Below the pieces are notes generated by a model that had not been told where the DNA came from, did not search any database, and worked only from the letters and a program-made list of their open reading frames with translations. From Hypsibius dujardini (lineage: Eukaryota; Tardigrada; Eutardigrada; Parachela; Hypsibiidae), in the NCBI GenBank assembly GCA_001579985.1, contig LRSR01010200.1, positions 1-20,569 on the forward strand: a stretch of DNA of 20,569 nucleotides, read 5' to 3'. Shown piece by piece: positions 10,175-18,498 of this stretch (its first letter is position 1; each line of letters opens with the position of its first letter). The translations under genes were made by a program, and so were the position numbers.

Positions 10175-11794
10175 TTACATGGGCAAGACAATCTGATTGT
10201 TAGCAAACATCTTGCGTAAGTCCAACAAGCGATCCTTCAGAGTGTCGGCAGCTGCAGCGAGGTCGGAGGCGTTGATCAGTGTCTCGTGGATATCCTCTTC
10301 AAAAACTGTTTCCTGCAACACATCAACCCGTTTAAGCTCGTCACTCAAAGAAAGGCCGAAATCGAACCTTTGAAGCAGCATCGCTCGTCAAGCCTTTCAA
10401 GTATTCCGTGGCGGCGGCCATGAAACCTAACAAAGGTTTCGCGCTGTTCAACTGCTGCTGAACACTTCCCATATTGCGACCAACTTGTTGCTTCAGTTCG
10501 TCCAAGTTGGACGGACCTTCAGCCGGTGGCTCAGCCACTGGATTATCTGCAAATCGCCGGGCAGAGGGAGAACTGGTCAGGCGGCGAGCGGTCTGCAGAA
10601 ACTGCTCGGTCATGCTGAAGGCGGCCGGCGGGATCCATTCGAACTTACGCGTCTCGCCGATGGCATAGAGAAGTCGTCGACGAACGGCTAATTTGTCTTG
10701 GTCCCCAAATCCAATCTGCAGGACGAAAAACATTAAGGACCACCTGAATCAGTCCGCACAGAAAACGAAGTGGCACACAGATTGAAAAAACGGATGAAAC
10801 CCCCTACCGTAATCAACTGGCTTTCATTCATGGTGAGCAGTTGTCGCAGATCAATGCCTTTCATTCGAAGTGCATCGTAAGCTTCTTTGAGGCCGAAAGC
10901 TTTGAGAAACGTTTTCAGCTGGCGATCTGGTTGAGGATCGTCAGGATTGGTCTCGTCATCGGAGAATTTCTCAATCCGTCGTGATCTCAGCACCCGGCTC
11001 TGAGTACAATGACAGCACATGTAACAAGAAGTACAGCTCACCAGTCTTGCAAAACGGTCCAAGTTTCCAAAAACGTACCTTCTCCAACGGCAAGTCCCAT
11101 CCCGCGCCAATTCTCCGTCTCTGCACACCAAAGAGCACGTCCTCCTCCGTTCCGTCCTCTGGGACGTTATCCCATCCGGCACCCCTTCCGGGAGTTGAGA
11201 TGGCCTTGATCTGAAAGAGGACGAAACACTTGGTAGAAAGAAACCCATTAACGTTTGATGGATCTCAGTTTACATGCCGAAATAAAATTGTGTGAAGAAC
11301 CCGGAGTGTATTGTGTGATTGTGTGATTGATTGATTGTGTGATTGATTGATTGTGTGATTGATTGATTGTGTGATTGTGTGATTGATTGATTGTGTGATT
11401 GATTGATTGTGTGATTGTGTGAGTGATTGATTGATTGATTGATTGCCTATTGTATTCACATCTGCTTATATTGTTACTTATGGTACTGTTCGGTCAATTG
11501 ATTGATTGATTGTTGGTTTAGCTACAAATGTTTTCGGCGCATTAGCTGAATCTTTGATTGCCTTTTAGACAACAACATTGTTTCCCACCACTACTCCGTT
11601 CACCGATTGGTTGCATAATTGGTGCAGAATTTCGTTGCAACTGAAAAATCAGTCTTCATCTCGCTCACCTGTGAAACGCGAATGTCGAAATCATCATCGT
11701 CCGAGCTGTCACCAAACGGATTGTCGTCGTAAAAGTCATCGTCACATTCCGCTCCAGCGGCACACACACGGCTGTTGCTGCTGCTGTTTGCCAT
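10175..11794 (-). CDS. SAM-domain protein, GASZ/ASZ1-like but without ankyrin repeats (5 exons)
   Basis: Exons on the minus strand, in transcript order: 11794-11669, 11210-11079, 10999-10808, 10715-10368, 10312-10175. All junctions are phase 0 with GT-AG borders, giving 311 residues plus TAA. Seen: a short Ser/Asp/Glu-rich N terminus (1-42), a segment with GAGWD twice (43-86), a SAM-type helical domain (about 113-170) containing LRQLLTMNESQLITIGFGDQ, then a helical tail. From memory, the SAM stretch (LR-LLTM-E, then G-4-DQ-K) and the following aromatic/Pro segment KFEWIPPAAFSM resemble GASZ/ASZ1, a germ-granule and mitochondrial scaffold of the piRNA pathway. GASZ normally has ankyrin repeats before SAM and a C-terminal membrane anchor. 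Neither is present, and the 458-base first intron is too short and too repetitive to hide them. The start is the ATG at 11794, in a gccATGG context. An upstream in-frame ATG at 11851 is less likely. The gene is divergent to the Argonaute gene. The exon structure is fairly secure and the family name is tentative. Confidence 0.75.
11305..11446. repeat. GATT/TGTGATT microsatellite in intron 1 of the SAM-domain gene
   Basis: Irregular tandem repeats alternate gattgatt with gtgtgatt blocks over about 140 bases. A shorter attgattgattg run lies at about 11496-11512. All of it falls inside the 458-base first intron (11211-11668) of the minus-strand gene. Open frames here are artefacts of the repeat. 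Confidence 0.9.
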
Positions 11795-12351
11795 GGCGCG
11801 CTTTCGCTCAGTTGCTGTGCTCGTAGAGAAACCCTTGAGAAAACAGATCACTCAACCAACAACACCTTCCGAATCACCGGCAAAATTGCCAATCCATTGT
11901 GTGCTGGAGATAAACAATACATGCAGCAACAAAATAACAGCTGTTTTGTTCGCCGATCATTTTTAGCCAGGGGTCCAGACAAGTCTGAATGGGGGCACAC
12001 ATGCGAGCCGACGAACGCCGGGGGGGGGCAGATGAACGCCAGGGGGGGCAGATGAAGGAGCGGAGAAAACAGAATGCTCCGCCCATGTTTTGACCAGTTC
12101 AGTGTTCAGTTCGGAACGAATGCAATAGATTGATTATGATTCATGAAATCTCCAACTCGTTCGATTAAATCAGACAAACGTTTCCGTTACTCTCAATTCA
12201 TTTCTTCTCTTTCCGGAGTTAGCTTTTCAATTCATCCACACTTCCGCGTTCTCATAAACCGATTTTCTCCTCCTTTTCTTTCATTCCCAGACCTTTCAGC
12301 CGTCCAACCGCATTTTCCGTTACCGAGAGCAAGTAGCAGCAGGGGGGAAAA
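11795..12351. promoter_or_regulatory. Divergent intergenic/promoter region between the SAM-domain and Argonaute genes
   Basis: The two start codons, 11794 on the minus strand and 12352 on the plus strand, lie 557 bases apart and face away from each other. Promoters for both genes must lie here unless there are distant 5' exons. A pyrimidine-rich acceptor (tttcattcccag, ending 12290) precedes the Argonaute ATG, so a 5' UTR intron or a trans-spliced leader is possible. Shared regulation is an inference from the arrangement. Confidence 0.5.
12011..12057. repeat. G-run tandem repeat (about 20-base unit) in the divergent promoter
   Basis: Two G-runs (nine Gs at 12020-12028, seven Gs at 12042-12048) are embedded in imperfect copies of a unit like cagatgaacgccaggggggg, with a partial third copy (cagatgaagg). 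The runs could form guanine-quadruplex-like structures, which is inference. Confidence 0.7.
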
Positions 12352-15300
12352 ATGGCAGCTCCTGCTGTTCGAGCTCCGCGCCCGCCCGCGCCGTCAGCTG
12401 CCGATTCGCCGGATATGATGTTCTTGGAGAACAAAAGCCGCGAGACTTTCGGACAGCAAGGCCAGCCCAAGGACGTCATCACCAACGCGTTCAAATGCAT
12501 CCCCCGTAAGTGCGATGTTCGTCAGCTTTTCGGGAGCTCCTCAAGCTCTCCCCAAAGCTCCCAATGACAAGAGGTCTGATTTTCGGCCGTTATTTTTTAC
12601 TTCCGTGTTGCTTTTCTGGTCTCTCATCATGGGAAAACTGTTTGAATTTCGTTTTGATCTTCAAATTATGCGTTATTGTATGGGGTCATCACGGTAAAGG
12701 GAAGAAGGAAACTGTCGAAGAGCTTTTTCTTAGTCTCTTTTCTCAGGGGCATTGGGCTATGAGATTTTGCTTCAGAATATGTCTCCAAGTTGGTTGTAGG
12801 AAGCGAAGTTTATCGAAGCAATAGTATTTCTTTCTGGGTCTGAAACTTAATGAAAGAAACTTTGAATTATGGTTGAACTTCCTGGTTGCATTAATTTGAT
12901 TTTCTTCCTTGTTGAGCAATTTTTCTTCCTTTGTATGTGTCTGCTTTGTGCCTTTCCAGACACATCGAGGGAGGGCGTTGCGAATGTTTGTTTTGTGTCC
13001 AACGTTTATCGTGCTTTGTGTCTGACCATGACAAGGGAAGGAGTGAGGAAAGGGAATTGTCGAGCTCTGTTTTGGTGATCTCAGTTTCGAGTCTCGCACT
13101 CGAGACCTTAATTCTGATTCTTTTCTTTTGTTTGAGCAAGACTTTGTTCCTTAGTTTTGGAGTTTGCGGGGATGTTCCGGGTTGGATTGCACGTTAACCT
13201 GCGACGGGCCTGCGTAGTGCGCATCCTATTTATCTTGTGCGACTTTTATCATTCGTGTTCTTCGTTTTCTTCGTTTTCAGCCAAGAAACGGGCTCAACTT
13301 CAGTTCTTCGACTGCAACATTGTCCTCCAAGGCGCCCGTGAGGGGCAGAAGATTAGGAAGGATCAGAACCGACGTGTCATGGTGGAGGTCCTCGACCAGA
13401 TGGCAGACCGCTTCCAGTGGCCGCGCAAGCCCCTCTTCGCCTACGACGACGAGAAGACGTTCGTCCTGGTAAACTGCACCCCGAAACTGCCGATGGCGCT
13501 CCATGACAAGCAAGACTTCGCGGTGGTTGGTGACGGCCCGCGGCAGGCTGACGGGGCCCGCGTAGTCATGCACTACGACATTGCCCTGACCTACACGAAG
13601 GAGCTGCTGATTACGGCTGCCGATTTCCAGCTGATGGATCGGCAGCATCAGACCAACCAGCAAGTCAGCGCCGTCATCGAGCGTCAGCAGGCTCTGAACT
13701 TGCTCCTCCGTGAAGCCATGACGGATGCCAGCCACGCTGAGAAGAATCCCGATCGCCCCAACCAGATCATCGTCTCCATGGGCGACAAAATCTACTCTAA
13801 CCTCACGGAGCAACGTTTTCCCCGTGACATAGGACGCTACCGGGCTATCTGGTAAGTTGGAGCTAGCTCGCTCACTTTTCGGAAAGTTTTTTCGAGATGA
13901 ATCTCATTCACGGACAGTTATCGTTTGAAACACTGAAGTACAACTTGATTGCGCGTTTTTGCGGATTTCACGGGAATTGACGCTTTTCTTGATTGATTTC
14001 CTTTTTCCATTTCTAGTTACTAGTACCTAAAGAGGATGCTCACTTTCGAATGCTGCGTCTTCGTTCCATTTTTCTGTGTAGGCCCGGTTTCACTGCATCT
14101 TTCAAAATCACCTGCGCTGGCCTGATTCTCAACGCCGATCTCACCCACTCGGTCTTCTTCAACGAGGGGAAACTCCATGAGATCGTATGCAGCATGATGG
14201 AACTGGGCACGCCGACCCCGGCCAGTCGAATCGATTCCCGGTTGGCGCTTAAGAAGGGCCTTGGAGCGATCCTCCGTACACGTTTGGTAGAGTTCCAGAC
14301 GAGTGATGGAGAAACTTGCCTGCTGCCGGGTCCGCTCGGCCAGCTGGGGAAAATGTTCTACCGCTCGGCTGTGCAGCAATTTGTGGCTGACGGCGTTGAA
14401 ACTACGGCAAGATGTCCGCCATAGTTCTCTTCATTTTCAAATCGTTCTGCTCTTTGATCAAGCATCTGCTCCTTTTATGTTTAGGTTGCAGAAGCTTATG
14501 CGGCTCACAACATCCCCATCGAATTCCCCGAGCTCGGCTGCGTTGAAGTGCACTACGGGAGCGCCACCTACCGCGTGCCGCTGGAAAAGTGTTACCTCAC
14601 GCCTGGTCAGCGCTACAACGCTCTCCTCTCCAAGCAGGATCAGGTGGGGGCATTCCACTTTCTGAAGTTGATTACGTTGACGAGTGACACCGCCATTGTT
14701 TTCTCAATGTTTGTCCAGTTTCGATCTGTTTAGGCTGTGTTCATCCGGGCAGTGTCGCTGAGCCCGGACAAACGAATTGGCGAGATCGCACAGTTCATGG
14801 ACATCTCTAGAGTCCGGAGTCATCCTCTGATGCTTGAAACTGGCCTGACCATTGAAGATCATTTCATTGAAATCGGCGGTCGCGTCCTCCCCTTGCCCGC
14901 CATCGAGTATCGTCCACGGCGAGAGAATTCGCCGCCAGTGGTCGTTACACCCATCAACGGACAATGGACAATGGCTCGCGGCGTACAGTACCAGAAATCT
15001 GCCGTCAGTAAGTTATGTTTTCACTTTCGGCCAATAGTTTGTCGTTTTTGTCACGTTTGCCTTGCTTTGGATGCCGTGTCCGCGTCCTTCTGTTTTTGTT
15101 CCGTCAGGTTACCTTTGCCGGCAATCTCCAAGGCTCCTCTTTGTCTGCTTATTAATCCAGATTGTATAATCGACCTTTTTACCGTTTTTTAGTGCCCGCT
15201 TATCTCGTCCTGGTCTTCCCCATTGGGCGCTCGAGCGGTTGTCCGTGTATGGCTCAGAATCGTGTGGTTCAGTTCCTGCAGCAGATGGCGCAGGAGGCCG

Positions 15301-17635
15301 TGAGCCGCGGTATGACCTGGGGCAATCTGTAAGCCTCGTCCTGCATGCTCTTTCGAAAGTAATTGCCAGCAATTCCGCGGGATGTGGAATTAATTGTTGT
15401 GTTTGCGTGGACGCCTTGTTTTTGCTCCGAAGAATCAACATTTATAATATTGAGCAACCTCCGGAACGAATGGTGGCGGAGATTACCGAGTGCGTCCAGC
15501 ACTTCAATCCGAAGTTTGTTTTCGGCATCTTTGACCGGGGCACTGACAGGATGTATAGCGATTGGAAAGCCGTCATGGACAATCACCTCGGCATCCCCAG
15601 CCAGGGTCTGCTGAACCAAACGATGTATGCAGTGCCGCTTGAACTATGACGGAGCAGTGCTTCGAGTGAAGTTTTTCCAGTTTACGTTTACGTTTTTATT
15701 TCCAGTGACAGGAACCCGCGCGGTTGTATCGACAACATCCTCTTCAAAGTCAACATCAAGTGCGGAGGTAAGTTCGTTCACAGTGTTTGCTTTGATTAGT
15801 TCGTTGAGACGGATTACTGCAGGCAGAATGTTGGAGGGCGGGGACACTTTGTTTCAGTGGCCAGTTTTTAATTTGCTGGAGTTATTGCAGGGAACAATAA
15901 CACCCTCACGGAGAATGGCCTGGACAATTTGAAAATGCTCCACCGCTACTTCATGGTCATTGGAATCTCTCTGTCCCATGGGCAGACCAAGGACGAGGAC
16001 TGCAAACCCTCGTACGCCGGATTCGTCGGCAGCACCGACGACACATTCCGCTCTTGGGTCTCTGAGGTGATGGTGACCGGTAAGGCTAGCTTTGTTCATT
16101 CCGTCACATGTTGTTGGCGGAAAGCGACTTTAAATGTGGTGCGTTTCCTTAGAAGCCAACGATGCGGTGCTGCCGCAGATCACGGAGAAGATCAAGAATC
16201 TGCTCCATGCGTACCGCGCCAGTTGTGGACGCTTCCCAGAGTTACTGATTGTGTACCGCGACGGCGTCACACGAACTCAGGAGGGAGAGGTGAGCCTGCT
16301 TTTGCTTACCGGTCGTTCGTCGGTCTTCGATTACCTTCATTCACGTATTAGCTCCAATTCGAGATTTTTTTTCTAGTACTGTTGAAGATTCGTATCTTCC
16401 TTTTTCCAGTTGAATCGCAACGATCTGCGGTGTATACGAGAGGCCTTCCGTCAGTTGAACGCCCAGATCGAGTTGGTCTTCGTAGTGGTAAATAAGGTCA
16501 GTTTTTTGGCAGTATAAACCTCAGCCTTGCACACTATATTGGTATCTGTAATCTACTTTGTACCTGTCGCTGTCACTGTCGTGCTGCTTTTTGCTTCGAT
16601 GTTGGTCTTGGCAAGCGAGCTTACTCTGTGAGTCGTCGTCGATGGCTCAGTTCTCTGCTCTTTTTTTCAGATGCATCGCACCCGCTTCTTCCAGAAGCCC
16701 ACAAAGAACGCCATGGGAGCCCCCGTGTACTCTCGTGACAACATTCCGCCGGGCCTCATCGTCGATGACCAGATTGTGGACCCTTACGGAGATGACTTTT
16801 ACCTCGCCTCGCACCGCGGCCTCTTGGTCTGTACAGAACGTACACATATATATTTCCGCAAAGTCTTTTCATGCACTAGTTGTGAAATCTTCCGTGCTTA
16901 ATTTCAGGGCACCTCTCGCCCGATTCGTTATAATATCCTAGTCAATGAGGATAGTAAGCAGACTGACGCCGATGACGTCCAAGGTTAGGCGCCCTTATCT
17001 CCGGCTGGTAGTCTTTTGTTGGTAGTCTGACATTGTGTCCTTTTCATTCGTTCCCGATTTGTCTCACTTCCGTTTAGGTCTGACTATGGCGCTGTGCTAC
17101 ATCTACCAGCGCTGCACACTCGGTGTGTCCATCCCGGCGCCGCTCTACTATGCGAACTTGGCTGCAGCCCGTTGCGCTGTACTGGCGGACAGTGTCATCC
17201 GACAGTGAGTCTCTTGTCCCTTCCTTTCGCGTGGTGTACTGTACTGCCGCGTTAGCTTCGCGCAGTAGAAGTAGACCCACCGTAAATTTAGACCTATGGA
17301 TCCGCGCATGAGTTTACGTGCACTACAGGCTAGGATAACGAAGTAATGTTCTTGCAGTGCACGAAGCTAACGTGGAACGCGGCAGTACTGCCAGCTTTCG
17401 GTTTTCGTTTTTTACGTCGCCTAAACTTTGTTTCGTTTGTTGTTGTTGTTGTAGCACTGCGGCCTCCAATCCTGGACGTGGACAGGGAGGAGCTCGCGGT
17501 GGACGTGGCGGCGGACGCGGTCGTGGCGCCCCGGCTGCTCCCGTCATGGCGGATCCGGTCATGCGTCAGGCCATCACGCAGGGCATCGTGCAACACCCCT
17601 TCCTGAAGGAGAACCAACGCCTGTCTTTTATTTAA
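12352..17635 (+). CDS. Argonaute-family protein, predicted slicer-inactive (15 exons)
   Basis: Binds a small guide RNA and acts in RNA silencing. Exons: 12352-12505, 13281-13851, 14082-14406, 14485-14643, 14734-15007, 15193-15328, 15433-15624, 15706-15767, 15891-16079, 16153-16289, 16410-16496, 16671-16826, 16908-16983, 17078-17204, 17455-17635. Sum 2826 bases, 941 residues plus TAA. Domains: N and linker 1 (about 50-242, ending RYRAIWPGF), PAZ (about 243-400, with YRVPLEKCYLTPGQRYN), MID (about 480-610), PIWI (about 615-941, with VYRDGV, GTSRP and SIPAPLYYA). The MID 5'-phosphate residues match human AGO2 by position: Y581, K585, Q597, K618, K622. The catalytic tetrad does not. The first Asp is S651 in GISLSHG, the Glu finger aligns with A692, D724 is kept, and the final His is N866. 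An RG-rich insert spans about 889-906. Intron 3 has a GC donor (ACG|gcaaga). It is not recognisably a Piwi-clade or typical miRNA Argonaute. It could be a divergent WAGO-like or other lineage-specific Argonaute. An ATTAAA signal follows at 17935. Confidence 0.95.
12506..13280 (+). other. Argonaute intron 1 (775 bases), nothing recognised inside
   Basis: Bordered by gtaagt and a pyrimidine-rich tttcag, splitting a proline codon (KCIP|PKKRAQ). It is the longest intron assigned in this gene. I see no coding exon, repeat or structured RNA that I can support inside it. Confidence 0.8.
17241..17388. repeat. Nested inverted repeat (MITE-like hairpin) in Argonaute intron 14
   Basis: Intron 14 (17205-17454) contains an outer arm gtactgccgcgttagcttcg (17241-17260). 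It pairs with 17362-17388, apart from a seven-base insertion in the right arm. An inner pair (about 17318-17327 with 17354-17363, cgtgcact core) nests within it. There is no coding capacity. It could be a small transposon remnant or a folded intronic RNA. Confidence 0.55.
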
Positions 17636-17934
17636 TCGCTGGACTTATGTTGTGTCTGAAGAAGTGTCACGTTGAATTCTCTCGGGGTGGTTTTGTGTTG
17701 TAATCTCGACTGGCGGTTTTTCTCACTCTCTCTTTTCATGCGTTCTCGTTTTGATTCGTGGCGTCGTCCAGCGTTAAGTCTGACGGTTTTGTTGTCGTGT
17801 TATCTCCCTTTGATAGTTTTGGCTTCATTTGTTAGCAGTGGCTCGGTGTGGCGTTTTCGGTCCTTGTTCTGCGGTGTCAGCAAATGATTGGATGATGAAT
17901 GATATCTTTCACGGTGTGCAGCGGATTTTCCTGT

Positions 17935-17940
17935 ATTAAA
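17935..17940 (+). promoter_or_regulatory. Probable polyadenylation signal (ATTAAA) of the Argonaute gene
   Basis: A variant hexamer lies 300 bases after the stop codon and is followed by GT-rich sequence (atgtgttagaaaatgtcg). It ends before the 29-base minisatellite, so the repeat is probably outside the mRNA. No canonical AATAAA was seen closer to the stop. Confidence 0.4.
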
Positions 17941-18015
17941 ATGTGTTAGAAAATGTCGTTTATTCGAAACCTGCAGCCTGGGAACGTAATCTGCCGGAAT
18001 AACAGTTCTCTTCGT

Positions 18016-18498
18016 GTTCCGTGTGATCGGGCTGTTCCTTTTCAAGTTCCATCCAGTCGGATTGTTCCTTTTCAAGTTCGGTCCAATCAAATTGTTCCCT
18101 CCCTGTTCGGTCCAATCGAATTGTTCCCTCCCTGTTCGGTCCAATCGAATTGTTCCCTTCCTGTTCGGTCCAATCGAATAGTTCCCTTCCTGTCTGGGCC
18201 AATCGGATTGTTCCCTTCCTGTTCGGTCCAATCGAATTGTTCCCTTCCTGTTCGGTCCAATCGAATAGTTCCCTTCCTGTTCAGTCCAATCAAATTGTTC
18301 CCTCCCTGTTCGGTCCAATCGGATTGTTCCCTCCCTGTTCGGTCCAATCGGATTGTTCCCTTCCTGTCTGGGCCAATCGAATTGTTCCCTTCCTGTTCGG
18401 TCCAATCAAATTGTTCCCTTCCTGTTCGGTCCAATCGAATTGTTCCCTTCCTGTCTGTGCCAATCGAATTGTTCCCTTCCTGTTCGGTCCAATCGAAC
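18016..18498. repeat. Minisatellite, 29-base unit, about 16.5 copies
   Basis: Consensus starts gttcggtccaatcgaattgt and ends tcccttccct. From 18076 to 18482 the spacing is exactly 29 bases over 14 periods. The first two units are 30 bases and more diverged (ttcaag in place of ccct). Because 29 is not a multiple of three and the unit has few stops, all six frames stay open over long parts of it. Long apparent proteins on both strands (for example 17953-18540 plus, 17800-18405 minus, 18087-18611 minus) are therefore repeat artefacts. Confidence 0.95.

Noticed and set aside
11211-11668. Search for missing ankyrin-repeat exons in intron 1 of the SAM gene
   Set aside because: The intron is short and largely microsatellite, and no ankyrin-like frame is visible on the minus strand.
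15625-15656. Apparent in-frame stop after exon 7 of the Argonaute gene suggesting a pseudogene
   Set aside because: A good donor (gtatgc at 15625) lies before it and joins in phase to the exon at 15706, restoring the MID domain up to FKVNIKCGG.
18016-18498. Regular 29-base repeats suggesting a CRISPR array
   Set aside because: The repeats are directly adjacent with no spacers, and the window is eukaryotic.
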